Assembly: GCF_003443995.1 (NCBI RefSeq)
Contig: NZ_QWEY01000001.1
Span: 186,001 to 250,000 of the forward strand
Direction of reading: 5' to 3'
Length of the DNA: 64,000 nt
Origin: Pseudotabrizicola alkalilacus
GTDB lineage: Bacteria > Pseudomonadota > Alphaproteobacteria > Rhodobacterales > Rhodobacteraceae
Shown: piece by piece, positions 45,857 to 54,948 of the stretch
How positions within the stretch are numbered: the stretch's first letter is position 1
Layout: each line of letters starts with the position of its first letter
The notes under the pieces: generated by a model
Told to the model about the DNA's origin: nothing
The model's input: only the letters and a program-made list of their open reading frames with translations
Databases searched by the model: none
Program-made: the position numbers and the translations under genes

Positions 45857-47407
45857 ATGAGCATTTTTACCCGCTTTATCGCGGCCTTTGCCGCATGTGT
45901 CGCGTTTTCCGCCAGCCTTGCATCGGTGGCGCAGGCGCAGGGCATTGACGAGTCGGTGAACCAGATCTTTCTGGCCTCTACCGGCTGGTTCGTGAATTTC
46001 ATTTTTGCGCCGTTCCCCGGCACCGGGTTTCCGTGGATCGTGGCCTGGCTGGTGATCGCCGCCTCGGTGTTCACACTCTATTTCGGCTTTATCCAGTTCC
46101 GGGTCTGGCGGCATTCGATCCAGCTGGTCAGCGGCAAGTATTCCGATCCGAATGACGCGGGCGAGGTCAGCCATTTTCAGGCGCTGGCGACCGCGCTGTC
46201 GGGGACGGTTGGTCTGGGCAATATTGCCGGGGTGGCGGTGGCGGTCACCATCGGCGGGGCCGGGGCGACGTTCTGGATGATCCTTGCCGGGCTGTTGGGC
46301 ATGGCATCGAAGTTTACCGAATGTACGCTGGGCGTGAAGTATCGCAACGAATACCCCGATGGCACGGTGTCGGGCGGGCCGATGTATTATATCACCAAGG
46401 GCTTTGCCGAACGCGGGCTTCCGGGGGGAAAGTTTCTGGCGGTGCTGTTCGCGGTTTTCTGTGTGCTGGGCTCACTGGGCGGCGGCAACATGTTCCAGTC
46501 CAATCAGGCGCATCAGCAGCTGACCGGGGTGCTGGGGCAATATCCGGGCTGGATCACCGGGGTGATTTTTGCCGCCATCGTGTTTGCGGTGATCATCGGC
46601 GGGCTGAAGTCGATCGCACAGGTGACCGAGCGTGTGGTGCCGTTGATGGGGGTGATCTATGTCGGCACCGCGCTGATCATTCTGCTGATGAACTATGACA
46701 TGATCGGCTGGGCCTTCGGGCAGATCTTTGCCGGGGCTTTTACCGGCAACGGCATTGCCGGCGGCATGATCGGGGCGCTGATCCAGGGCTTCCGCCGGGC
46801 GGCGTTTTCGAACGAGGCCGGGGTTGGCTCTGCCGCGATTGCACACTCGGCGGTGCGGACCAAGGAGCCGATCACCGAAGGCTTTGTGTCGTTGCTGGAG
46901 CCGTTCATTGATACGGTGGTGATCTGCACGATGACGGCGCTGGTGATCATCATCACGGGTCAGTTGACCACGGATGCCGCCACGGGGCTGTATGTGCTGG
47001 GTGAAAACGGCCAGATCGTGACCGCGACGGGGGCGACCGGGGTTGGTCTGACCTCTGCGGCGTTTGGGGCGGCCTTGCCGTGGTTTCCCTATGTGCTGGT
47101 GGTGGCGGTGCTGCTGTTCGCCTTTTCCACCATGATTTCATGGTCTTATTATGGGCTGAAAGCCTGGACCTATCTGTTCGGCGAGGGCAGGAAGCAAGAG
47201 ATCACGTTCAAGGTGATGTTCTGCGTGTTTGTGGTGATCGGTGCAGCAGCGTCGCTGGACCCGGTGATCGACTTCTCGGATGCAGCGATCTTTGCGATGG
47301 CGGTGGTGAACATCGTCGGCCTGTATTGCCTGATGCCGGTCGTGAAGCGCGAGTTGAACAGCTATCTGGAACGGCTGGAGTCTGGCGCGATCAAGCGGTT
47401 CAAGTAA
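45857..47407 (+). CDS. AGCS-family sodium:alanine/glycine symporter
   Basis: 516 residues with about eleven transmembrane helices and an extra N-terminal hydrophobic, signal-like segment (about 1-28). Family fingerprints are [50 protein letters not shown] and [18 protein letters not shown]. It couples uptake of alanine, glycine or similar amino acids to sodium. It follows the universal stress gene and ends at a strong terminator. The start is placed at ATG 45857, where GGAG in the preceding TAAGGAG serves as the ribosome-binding site. Confidence 0.92.
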   Translation: MSIFTRFIAAFAACVAFSASLASVAQAQGIDESVNQIFLASTGWFVNFIFAPFPGTGFPWIVAWLVIAASVFTLYFGFIQFRVWRHSIQLVSGKYSDPNDAGEVSHFQALATALSGTVGLGNIAGVAVAVTIGGAGATFWMILAGLLGMASKFTECTLGVKYRNEYPDGTVSGGPMYYITKGFAERGLPGGKFLAVLFAVFCVLGSLGGGNMFQSNQAHQQLTGVLGQYPGWITGVIFAAIVFAVIIGGLKSIAQVTERVVPLMGVIYVGTALIILLMNYDMIGWAFGQIFAGAFTGNGIAGGMIGALIQGFRRAAFSNEAGVGSAAIAHSAVRTKEPITEGFVSLLEPFIDTVVICTMTALVIIITGQLTTDAATGLYVLGENGQIVTATGATGVGLTSAAFGAALPWFPYVLVVAVLLFAFSTMISWSYYGLKAWTYLFGEGRKQEITFKVMFCVFVVIGAAASLDPVIDFSDAAIFAMAVVNIVGLYCLMPVVKRELNSYLERLESGAIKRFK

Positions 47408-47427
47408 GGCGGGCTGGTGCAGGGCGG

Positions 47428-47455
47428 GGCCCGGATCTAAAGATCCGGGCCTTTG
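47428..47455. terminator. Terminator between the AGCS symporter gene and zapE
   Basis: GGCCCGGATCT and AGATCCGGGCC form a long perfect inverted repeat with a minimal loop (AA), followed by TTTGC on the + strand. It fills the 48-bp gap between two convergent genes. Confidence 0.75.
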
Positions 47456-48535
47456 CTATTGGCTCCAGTCTGCGCCTTGCATCTCGCGCAGGCGGCTGGC
47501 GGTGCGTTCAAATTCGAATGACCCGGTGCCTTCGGTATAAAGCCGTTCGGGCTCGTCCGCGGCAGAGCAGATCAGCCGCACGCGAGCCTCGTACAATGCG
47601 TCGATCAGCAGGACGAAGCGCTTGGCCTCGTTGTAGTTGCTGGCCGACAGCTGCGGAATGTCTTCGAGGATCAGGACGCGGATGGCGGCGGCGATGGCGA
47701 GAAAATCGGCAGCACCAAGCGGGCGGGCGCAGAATTCCCAAAAGGTGGCGCGGCCGATGCCGTTGGCAAAGCGGGGGATTTCGACCTCACGCCCGTTGAC
47801 CGGCAGTTTCAGCGGCTCGCCCGGCGTGCCGCCGGTGAGGTCGGTCCAGATCGCGTCTATCTGCGGGCGGGCCTTGCCTGCGGGATGGAAATAGACCTGC
47901 GCCCCGGCAAGCCGGTGCTGGCGGTAATCGTTGGGGCTTTCCAGCTCGTGGATCGTCAGCCGGTCGCGCAGCATGGCGATGAACGGCAGGAACAGCGCAC
48001 GGTTCAGACCGTTGAGATACAGGTCTTCGGGCGGGCGGTTCGAGGTGGTGACGATGACCACACCAGCGGCGAACAGCTTCTCAAACAGCCGGCCCACGAT
48101 CATCGCATCGGTGATGTCGGTGATCTGCATTTCGTCAAAGGCGAGCAGGCGTGTCTCGCGGATGATCGCCTCGGCCACCGGGGCAATCGGGTCTTCGACA
48201 CCCTTTTGCCGGGCAGCGTGGATGCCGTGGTGAATTTCCTGCATGAAGGCGTGGAAATGCACCCGGCGCTTTTTCGCGATGCCGGTCGCCTCGGTGAACA
48301 GGTCCATCAGCATGGATTTGCCGCGCCCGACGCCGCCCCACAGATACAGGCCCTTTGGCGGGGTCAGCGGTCTGGCGAACAGGCCCGCGAACAGGCCGGT
48401 GCGGCGGGTGGCGTTGTCTTCCAGCCAGGCGCGCAACGCCTCCAGCTCCGGCAACACAGCGTGCTGCGCCGGGTCGGGGCGCAGGGTGCCTGCGGCGATG
48501 CGGGCGTCGTAGATCTGGGTCAGGGTCTGGCGCAT
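47456..48535 (-). CDS. zapE: Cell division protein ZapE (AFG1-type ATPase)
   Basis: 359 residues, AFG1/ZapE P-loop ATPase. Walker A is LWGGVGRGKSMLMDLF, Walker B is RLLAFDEMQITDITDAM, sensor region VIVTTSNRPPEDLY. The C-terminal block includes NYNEAKRFVLLIDALYEARVRLICSA. In E. coli ZapE acts on the Z-ring under low oxygen; mitochondrial AFG1 helps degrade respiratory subunits. ATG 48535 is chosen; an in-frame extension upstream is not conserved-looking. Divergent from the GH13 gene. Confidence 0.9.
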   Translation of the reverse strand: MRQTLTQIYDARIAAGTLRPDPAQHAVLPELEALRAWLEDNATRRTGLFAGLFARPLTPPKGLYLWGGVGRGKSMLMDLFTEATGIAKKRRVHFHAFMQEIHHGIHAARQKGVEDPIAPVAEAIIRETRLLAFDEMQITDITDAMIVGRLFEKLFAAGVVIVTTSNRPPEDLYLNGLNRALFLPFIAMLRDRLTIHELESPNDYRQHRLAGAQVYFHPAGKARPQIDAIWTDLTGGTPGEPLKLPVNGREVEIPRFANGIGRATFWEFCARPLGAADFLAIAAAIRVLILEDIPQLSASNYNEAKRFVLLIDALYEARVRLICSAADEPERLYTEGTGSFEFERTASRLREMQGADWSQ

Positions 48536-48650
48536 GGGCGTCTGTGTACATCGGTATGCGGTGAGCGGGCAACAGCGGGATTGTGTGGATTTCGGGTTGA
48601 AGGCAGGATTCAAAACGGTTTGAGTGGCGCAAACGGCGTGAGGGATGGCG

Positions 48651-50258
48651 ATGGCTGAATGGTGGCGCGGGTCGGTGACCTATCAGGTCTATCCAAGGTC
48701 TTTTCAGGACTCGGATGGCGACGGGATCGGTGATCTGGCCGGGATCACCGCGCGGTTGCCGCATCTGGCAGCCCTGGGGGTGGATGCGGTGTGGCTGAGC
48801 CCGATTTTCAAAAGCCCGATGGCCGACATGGGCTATGACGTGTCGGATTACATGGATGTGGACCCGCTGTTCGGCGATCTGGCGGCGTTTGATGTGATGG
48901 TGGCCCGCGCGCATGAACTGGGGTTGAAGGTGATCATTGATCAGGTGATTTCGCACTCATCCGACCAGCACCCGTTTTTCCGCGAAAGCCGGGTCAGCCG
49001 CGACAATGCGCGGTCTGACTGGTATGTCTGGGCCGATGGCAAACCCGATGGCAGCCCGCCGAACAACTGGCTGTCGGTGTTCGGCGGCTCCGCCTGGGAG
49101 TGGGATTCGCGCCGACGGCAGTATTATCTGCACAACTTTCTGCCCAGCCAGCCGGATCTGAACTTTCACAATCCGGCGGTGCAGGACTGGGCGCTTTCGG
49201 TGCTGCGGTTCTGGCTGGAGCGCGGGGTGGACGGATTCCGGCTGGATACGGTGAATTACTACTTTCACGACACCGAATTGCGCCCGAACGGGCCGATGCC
49301 GCAAAAGGAAAACCGGCCGCCGGTGAACCCCTATGACATGCAGGATCATCTGTATTCCAAATCGCGGCCCGAAAATCCGGGCTGGCTGGAACGGATGCGG
49401 GCGTTGACCGATGAATATCCCGACCGCACCATGGTGGGCGAGGTGGGCGATGCGCCGTGGCGCAATGTGGCGATCATGGCGGAATATACCCAGCCGGGGC
49501 GGCTGCACATGACCTATAGTTTCGACATGCTGGGGCCGGAGTTTACCGCCGCGCATTTCCGCGAAAAGATCGAGGGGTTTTTTCAGGGCGCGCCGGATGG
49601 CTGGCCGATGTGGGCGTTTTCCAATCATGACGTGATCCGCCATGCGACGCGCTGGGCGGAATACGGCGCGGCGGATGCGGTGGTCAAGCTGGCGGCGGCG
49701 ATGCTGCTGTCGTTCGAAGGCTCGGTCTGCCTGTATCAGGGCGAAGAGGCGGGGCAGGTCGAGACGGATATCGCATTTGACGAGCTGACCGACCCGCCGG
49801 GGATCCGGTTCTGGCCCGATTACAAGGGCCGCGATGGCTGCCGTACGCCGATGGTCTGGGATGTGTCGGAGTATGGCGGGTTTTCCGATGTGAAGCCGTG
49901 GTTGCCGGTCAAGGCCCCGCAACTGGCGCGCAATCTGGCGGCGCAGGAGGGGGTGCCGGGCTCGGTGCTGGAGTTTTACCGCGAGATGCTGGCGTTCCGG
50001 CGTCTGCACCCGGCCTTGCGGCTGGGGCGGACGCGGTTCTTTGAGGTGCCGGAGCCGGTGCTGGCCTTTGCGCGCGGCGATGCGCTGGCCTGCGTGTTCA
50101 ACCTGTCACCGCGCCCGGTGGTGCTGGCGGTGGAGGGGGTGCTGACGGAAGGCGCGCCCTGTCACGCAGCACATCTGGAGGCAGGGCGGCTGGTGCTGGG
50201 GCCGAACGGGTTTGCGTTTCTGGACGCGGACGGCGGGCTGTCGGTCAGCGCAGGCTGA
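48651..50258 (+). CDS. Alpha-glucosidase, glycoside hydrolase family 13
   Basis: 535 residues with the GH13 oligo-1,6-glucosidase/alpha-glucosidase plan: VTYQVYPRSFQDSDGDGIGDL at the start, then VDAVWLSPIFKSPMADMGYDVSDY. The nucleophile aspartate is in GVDGFRLDTVNYY, the acid/base glutamate in MVGEVGDA, and the transition-state aspartate in FSNHDVIR. No signal peptide, so it is cytoplasmic. It releases glucose from alpha-glucosides; the exact linkage is not evident. GAGGG is best placed for ATG 48651, six bases away, rather than 48645. No transporter genes are adjacent. Confidence 0.92.
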   Translation: MAEWWRGSVTYQVYPRSFQDSDGDGIGDLAGITARLPHLAALGVDAVWLSPIFKSPMADMGYDVSDYMDVDPLFGDLAAFDVMVARAHELGLKVIIDQVISHSSDQHPFFRESRVSRDNARSDWYVWADGKPDGSPPNNWLSVFGGSAWEWDSRRRQYYLHNFLPSQPDLNFHNPAVQDWALSVLRFWLERGVDGFRLDTVNYYFHDTELRPNGPMPQKENRPPVNPYDMQDHLYSKSRPENPGWLERMRALTDEYPDRTMVGEVGDAPWRNVAIMAEYTQPGRLHMTYSFDMLGPEFTAAHFREKIEGFFQGAPDGWPMWAFSNHDVIRHATRWAEYGAADAVVKLAAAMLLSFEGSVCLYQGEEAGQVETDIAFDELTDPPGIRFWPDYKGRDGCRTPMVWDVSEYGGFSDVKPWLPVKAPQLARNLAAQEGVPGSVLEFYREMLAFRRLHPALRLGRTRFFEVPEPVLAFARGDALACVFNLSPRPVVLAVEGVLTEGAPCHAAHLEAGRLVLGPNGFAFLDADGGLSVSAG

Positions 50259-50271
50259 CAGATGGTTTGCG

Positions 50272-50742
50272 TCAGCGCAGGGTCAGCTTGCGGTGGACCC
50301 GGCCGACCACTTCGCCGGTGTTCAGCGCATAGTCGGGTTCGGCGCTGATATCGGTGAAGCCCTGCCGGGCGTAATAGGCCAGACCCGGCACGTTGTCAGC
50401 GCGGATGGTGGCGAAAATCTCGGTCAGGCCCGCCGCACGGCTGAGTTTCAGCGTTTCGGCGAAAAGCTGCGAGCCGATGCCTTTGGCCTGCGTGTGCGGA
50501 TCGACAAAACTGCCGATATGGGCATCGCCATGGTGCCAGCCAATTGACTGCCAGCCGAGGATCTGGCCCGCCTCTTCCGCCACAACGCAGGTGATGCTGT
50601 CGGGACCGTCGATATAGTCGTGGCGCACGGTTTCCGGGGTTTTGGGGGTCTGGTGTGCTGTGGTGCCGCCGATGGCGATGATCTGGTTCAGCAGGTCGGC
50701 CATGGCTTTGGCATCCTGTGGCAGGGCAGGACGGACGATCAT
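50272..50742 (-). CDS. GNAT family N-acetyltransferase
   Basis: 156 residues, GNAT fold. The acetyl-CoA-binding motif A is VDPHTQAKGIGSQLFAETLKLSRAAGL (Q/R-x2-G-x-G/A type), and motif B is ADNVPGLAYYARQGFTDI. It resembles phosphinothricin-acetyltransferase-like GNATs, but the substrate is unknown. The ATG overlaps the serB stop (ATGA), so it is co-translated with phosphoserine phosphatase. Confidence 0.85.
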   Translation of the reverse strand: MIVRPALPQDAKAMADLLNQIIAIGGTTAHQTPKTPETVRHDYIDGPDSITCVVAEEAGQILGWQSIGWHHGDAHIGSFVDPHTQAKGIGSQLFAETLKLSRAAGLTEIFATIRADNVPGLAYYARQGFTDISAEPDYALNTGEVVGRVHRKLTLR

Positions 50743-51614
50743 GCGGCGAACTCCTCACGGGTGTAGCCTTGCAGGTAGAGAAGCGCGGTCAGGTCGCCAT
50801 GGTTCACGCGCAGATCGCATTGCGCCGCGACAACCGGCTTGGCATGCAGCGCCACGCCTGCGCCCGCGCGGTTGAGCATGGCAAGGTCATTGGCCCCATC
50901 GCCGACGGCGATGGCATCTTCGGGGGTGAGGTTCAGGCGGGCGGTGATCTCGATCAGGGCATCCAGCTTGGCCTGTTTGCCAAGGATCGGGTCGGCGACA
51001 TGGCCGGTCAGTTTGCCATTTTCAACCAGCAGCGTATTGGCGCGGTTTTCGTCAAAGCCCAGCGTCTGGGCAATGCTTGCAGTAAAGGCGGTGAACCCGC
51101 CAGAGACCAGCGCCGCGTAGGCGCCATTGGCGCGCATGGTGGCCAGCAGGGCAGTGCCGCCGGGCATCAGGGTGATGCGGTCGCGGATCACGCGGGGGAT
51201 GGTGGCGGCAGGCAGATCGCGCAGCAGGGCCACCCGCTCCCGCAGGGCGGCCTCGAAATCCAGCTCGCCGTTCATCGCGCGGGCGGTGATGCCCGCGACA
51301 TAGGCGCCGACGCCTGCCTCATCCGCCAACTCGTCAATGCATTCCTGCCGGATCATGGTGCTGTCCATATCGGCGATCAGCAGGCGCTTTTTGCGGTTCA
51401 GGCTGGGCTGTACGGCCAGATCAATGCGCAGGGACTGCAGGCCCGCCCAGGCCTCCCACAGGTTCGCCGGCACTGATTCCAGCGGAAACTCAGCCGCCAC
51501 GCCGGGATCGAGCCAGACCGCATCGCCGCCGCCCCAGGCATTGCGCAGCGATTCCACGGTGGCGCGATCAAGGACCGGCGTGTCCGGGTTGGTCAGCAGG
51601 GTGGCGATGAACAT
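50739..51614 (-). CDS. serB: Phosphoserine phosphatase
   Basis: 291 residues: an N-terminal ACT-like regulatory part (about 1-75) and a HAD phosphatase domain. HAD motif I is LLIADMDSTMI, with the nucleophile aspartate. Motif II is ALVSGGFTAFT, and the K and DD of motifs III/IV lie in GKQAKLDAL and AVGDGANDLAML. It makes L-serine from phosphoserine. ATG 51614 is preferred over upstream codons since MFIATLLTNP is the usual start. The upstream 540 bp have no gene. Confidence 0.93.
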   Translation of the reverse strand: MFIATLLTNPDTPVLDRATVESLRNAWGGGDAVWLDPGVAAEFPLESVPANLWEAWAGLQSLRIDLAVQPSLNRKKRLLIADMDSTMIRQECIDELADEAGVGAYVAGITARAMNGELDFEAALRERVALLRDLPAATIPRVIRDRITLMPGGTALLATMRANGAYAALVSGGFTAFTASIAQTLGFDENRANTLLVENGKLTGHVADPILGKQAKLDALIEITARLNLTPEDAIAVGDGANDLAMLNRAGAGVALHAKPVVAAQCDLRVNHGDLTALLYLQGYTREEFAA

Positions 51615-52155
51615 GGGCAGGCTTCCGTATGGATTGGGATGCGTCGCTTTCGCGCGGTGATGCGCCGCATTACGACGATTTTTCTTACTGTGCCAGAGGG
51701 GCCCGGTCTGCAGCTGCGGCGGTGGGACTCCCTTCCCCAACAAAGGGTGCTGCTTTTCCCATATTTAAATAACAATATCATAGACTTGCTCTTGTCTTTT
51801 CGAGCTTGTGCGGGACTTGGTCGAAAGACCGCATCCGCGCATTCTGGAATTATGCTGCACCTGCGTAATCTATGTCTTCCTTCCCCAACGGCATCTGTGC
51901 TAATGTCCGCTCCAGATCATGGGTTTTCTGCCTTTATCCTTTTGTAAACAAGATGTTACATCGGTCACCCCTTGGGACGACCGGTGCGGTAGCTATAGTT
52001 GATGGGCGTCTATCCCTTCTGCAGCCTGGGCTTTTAGCCCTGACCGAGGCCCTTTCCACGACTCAAATGCGACCCGCGCAGGTTTGTGTTGAAGGCGGGC
52101 GTGTCATGCGCTCATGCGCCCTTACCTGATCCCGTATCGCCCCTGAATCCCTGGC
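51615..52155. other. Gene-free 540-bp upstream region of the exopolysaccharide locus
   Basis: No convincing gene on either strand. It includes a very A+T-rich stretch around 51758-51782 (ATATTTAAATAACAATATCAT), unusual in this G+C-rich DNA, and a small GGTC-GAAA-GACC hairpin near 51820. An inverted repeat lies at 51943-51960. A frame of about 58 codons from ATG 51953 (MLHRSPLGTTG) has no protein-like features. The region probably carries the promoters of serB and of the wzb-wzc operon. Confidence 0.5.
51943..51960. promoter_or_regulatory. Inverted repeat, possible operator upstream of the exopolysaccharide locus
   Basis: TGTAAACA, three bases, TGTTACA: arms match except for one extra A. It lies about 200 bases before the phosphatase gene. 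Position and symmetry suggest a regulator site; no protein can be named. Confidence 0.3.
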
Positions 52156-52617
52156 ATGCTGGTGAAATCCATTCTGGTCGTCTGCGTCGGCAACATCTGC
52201 CGCTCGCCCGTGGGTGAGCGCTTGCTGGCGGCGCGGCTGGCCGAGCGGGGCGCGCCGATCGAGGTGTCGTCGGCCGGGATTGGCGCGCTGGTCGGTTGTG
52301 CCGCGGATGAGACAGCGCACGAGGTCGCTCTGGCGCATGGCCTGAGCCTTGAGGCGCATGTGGCGCGGCAGTTCACACGGGCACTGGGTCAGGAGGCCGA
52401 CCTGATCCTGGTCATGGAAGCCGGCCACCGCCGCGAGATCGCCCGCCAGGCCCCGGACCTTTCCGGCAGGGTGATGCTGTTTGATCATTGGCAGGGCGGC
52501 AACGGGATCGGGGATCCCTACCGGCGGCCCCGCGAGAGTCATGAAGCGGCCTTTGCCCGGATTTCCGCGGCTGCCGACGATTGGGTGACTAAGCTTGTTC
52601 CAACGAGAAAGCCTTGA
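52156..52617 (+). CDS. Low-molecular-weight protein tyrosine phosphatase (Wzb type)
   Basis: 153 residues. The catalytic P-loop is VVCVGNICRSPVGE near the N-terminus (C-x5-R-S) and the general acid aspartate is in DPYRRP near residue 120. Typical segments SSAGIGALVG and ADLILVMEAGHR are present. In capsule loci this phosphatase dephosphorylates the tyrosine autokinase encoded next door and so tunes chain length and export. It is followed after one base by the Wzc-type gene. Confidence 0.9.
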   Translation: MLVKSILVVCVGNICRSPVGERLLAARLAERGAPIEVSSAGIGALVGCAADETAHEVALAHGLSLEAHVARQFTRALGQEADLILVMEAGHRREIARQAPDLSGRVMLFDHWQGGNGIGDPYRRPRESHEAAFARISAAADDWVTKLVPTRKP

Positions 52618-52618
52618 G

Positions 52619-54889
52619 ATGCCGGACGGATATATTGGCAAGACCACCGACAGATCGCCCGGAAGGATGCTGCATGATGAACGGCCTATGAGTTCCGGAC
52701 CCCTGACGTCCGCACCGATGTCCAGATCCGAGCCGGACAGCGACGAGATCAATCTCGGCCAGCTGCTGGTCACGCTGTGGAAGGGCAAGTTCTGGATCGC
52801 GCTGTGCATGGTGTTGGGGTTGGGGGGCGCGCTGTTTGCCTACATGAACACCCCGCCGACCTATCAGGCCGACGCTCTGGTTCAGCTTGAGGAAAAAAGC
52901 AATGCGCTCTCGCTGCCCAGCAGCCTGACCAGTCTGATGGAAGGCGGCGACCCGCGCAGCGTGACCGAGATCGAGATCCTGCGCTCGCGGCTGGTGCTGG
53001 GGCAGGCGGTGGCCGCGCTCAACCTCGACTGGCGGGTGGAGCCGGATCTGGCGCCGGTGATTGGCACGATGGTCGCGCGCTACCAGTTGCCGGGGATCGA
53101 CGGGCTGCTGCCGCAGCGCTTTGCCCGGCCCGGTGAGGCCGTGACGCTGGCGCAGCTCATTGCCCCGCCCCTCTGGGTCAATCAGCAGATGCGGCTGACG
53201 GTGGGCGAGGCGGGCAGCTTTGTGCTGACGACGCCGGATGAGCGCGAGCTGCAGGGGAGAGTGGGCGAGGCGCTCAGCCTGCCGGACATTGGGTTCACAC
53301 TGACGGTGGCCGCGCTTTCCGCGCCCGCAGGTCGGGCCTTCACGATCCGGCAGATCAGCGAGACCATGGCCATCAGTTCGCTGAGGGGACGTCTGACCGT
53401 CAGTGAGCGCGGCAGAGCTTCTGGAATTCTCGAAGCTCAGGTGACCGGGACGGGTCGGGCAGACAATGTCCGCGCCTTGGATGCAGTCCTCGCCGCCTAT
53501 CAGGGCCAGAACATCACCCGCAGCGCCGCGCAGGCTGATGGCAGCCTCCAGTTTATCCGTGAGCAGATTCCGCAGGCCGAAGCGGCCTTGCGCGAGGCCG
53601 AGCGCGCCCTCAATGCGTTTCGCCAGCAGCAGGTCTCGGTCGACTTGTCGATGGAAACCCAGGCTCTGCTTGGCGCGGTCACTCTGGCAGAGGCAGAACT
53701 GGCGGAACTGCAGCGCCGCGAAGATGCGCTGTCGCAGCGCTACACCGCGGCGCATCCCACCTACCGGTTGCTGCTGGAGGAACGGGGGCGCCTTCAAGCC
53801 CGCCTCGAAGCGCTGCGCGGTCAGGTCGGCGCCCTGCCGGAAACCCAGCGCCAGATCGTCAACCTGAGCCGGGATGTTGACCTGGCGCAGAGACTTTACA
53901 CCGAGTTGCTGACCCGAGCGCAGCAGGTCGAGGTCTTGCGCGCCAGCACGGTTGGCAGTGTGCGCATCATAGATCCGGCGGCGACAGCGGCCATGCCCGT
54001 CGCGCCCCGGCGCAATCTGCTTCTGGCCCTGGGGCTGATGCTGGGTGCGATGGGTGGGATCGGGCTGGTTCTCGGCCGCAACTGGCTGCGCAAGGGCGTT
54101 CAGGATGCCTCTGAGATCGAACGGCAAGGCCTGCCGGTTTTCGCCACGATCAACTACAGCCGCGCCGCCGACACTTCTGGCCGGCGCAAGGGGGTTCTGC
54201 CGGTCCTGGCACTGGACCAGCCCGACGATCTGGCGGTCGAGGCCTTCCGTTCGTTGCGCACCAGCCTGCACTTCGGCATGCTGGATGCGGCCTCCCCGAC
54301 GCTGACCATCACCTCGGCCCATCCCAAGGCTGGCAAGAGCTTCCTCGCCACCAACCTGGCGGTGGTGGCGGCGCAGGCCGGGCAGCGCGTCTGCCTAATT
54401 GATGCCGACATGCGCCGCGGGCACCTGTGGCGCTATTTCAACCTGCAGCGCAATCAGCCGGGAGTGGCAGAAGTTCTGGCCGGGGATCGGACGATCGAGG
54501 ATCTGATGCTGCCGGGCCCGGTGGCCGGCCTCTTCGTACTGCCCTCCGGGCGCTATCCGCCCAACCCTTCCGAACTTCTGATGCGCGTGCAGTTGCGCCA
54601 GATGCTGGACTGGTGCGCCGAGAATTTCGACCTGACGCTCGTTGATGCGCCCCCGGCGCTGGCGGTGACCGATCCGGTGATCCTGAGTCGCAGCACCGGG
54701 GCCACGATCCTTGTCGTTCGCCACGATGCCACGGCCCCAGGCGAGATTGAAGCGTCGAGCAAGACCTTTGGTGCCGCCGGCCTGCGCCTCAGCGGCGCGG
54801 TGTTCAACGGATTTGATCCGCGCAAGGCGGGCGGGGGCTACGGATATGGTTACGGCTATCGCTACGAATACAAACAGCGAAAGTCGTAG
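52619..54889 (+). CDS. Wzc-type polysaccharide co-polymerase / tyrosine autokinase
   Basis: 756 residues. A Wzz-like chain-length part has transmembrane helices near residues 60-80 and 465-490 (LLLALGLMLGAMGGIGLVL), with a periplasmic coiled coil (about 310-430) between them. It is followed by a cytoplasmic BY-kinase domain with Walker A SAHPKAGKSF, Walker A' CLIDADMRRG and Walker B LTLVDAPPA. The C-terminus is a tyrosine cluster of alternating GY pairs (GYGYGYGYRYEY), the autophosphorylation site. It controls polymer length and export with Wza/Wzb. A small hairpin with a T-run follows the gene. Confidence 0.93.
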   Translation: MPDGYIGKTTDRSPGRMLHDERPMSSGPLTSAPMSRSEPDSDEINLGQLLVTLWKGKFWIALCMVLGLGGALFAYMNTPPTYQADALVQLEEKSNALSLPSSLTSLMEGGDPRSVTEIEILRSRLVLGQAVAALNLDWRVEPDLAPVIGTMVARYQLPGIDGLLPQRFARPGEAVTLAQLIAPPLWVNQQMRLTVGEAGSFVLTTPDERELQGRVGEALSLPDIGFTLTVAALSAPAGRAFTIRQISETMAISSLRGRLTVSERGRASGILEAQVTGTGRADNVRALDAVLAAYQGQNITRSAAQADGSLQFIREQIPQAEAALREAERALNAFRQQQVSVDLSMETQALLGAVTLAEAELAELQRREDALSQRYTAAHPTYRLLLEERGRLQARLEALRGQVGALPETQRQIVNLSRDVDLAQRLYTELLTRAQQVEVLRASTVGSVRIIDPAATAAMPVAPRRNLLLALGLMLGAMGGIGLVLGRNWLRKGVQDASEIERQGLPVFATINYSRAADTSGRRKGVLPVLALDQPDDLAVEAFRSLRTSLHFGMLDAASPTLTITSAHPKAGKSFLATNLAVVAAQAGQRVCLIDADMRRGHLWRYFNLQRNQPGVAEVLAGDRTIEDLMLPGPVAGLFVLPSGRYPPNPSELLMRVQLRQMLDWCAENFDLTLVDAPPALAVTDPVILSRSTGATILVVRHDATAPGEIEASSKTFGAAGLRLSGAVFNGFDPRKAGGGYGYGYGYRYEYKQRKS

Positions 54890-54901
54890 AACCGCTGGTT
54901 T

Positions 54902-54924
54902 CTGCACGAGAATGCAGCTTTTTT
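54902..54924 (+). terminator. Weak terminator between the Wzc-type gene and ugd
   Basis: CTGCA, loop CGAGAA, TGCAG, then CTTTTTT. The stem has only five base pairs but the T-run is good. It may allow partial read-through, making it an attenuating element inside the operon. Confidence 0.5.
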
Positions 54925-54948
54925 GATCATCCATGATGTGAGATTTCC

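Noticed and set aside
51872-52129. An 85-codon frame upstream of the phosphatase gene
   Set aside because: No ribosome-binding site, odd composition, no recognisable domain; the region looks like promoter DNA.
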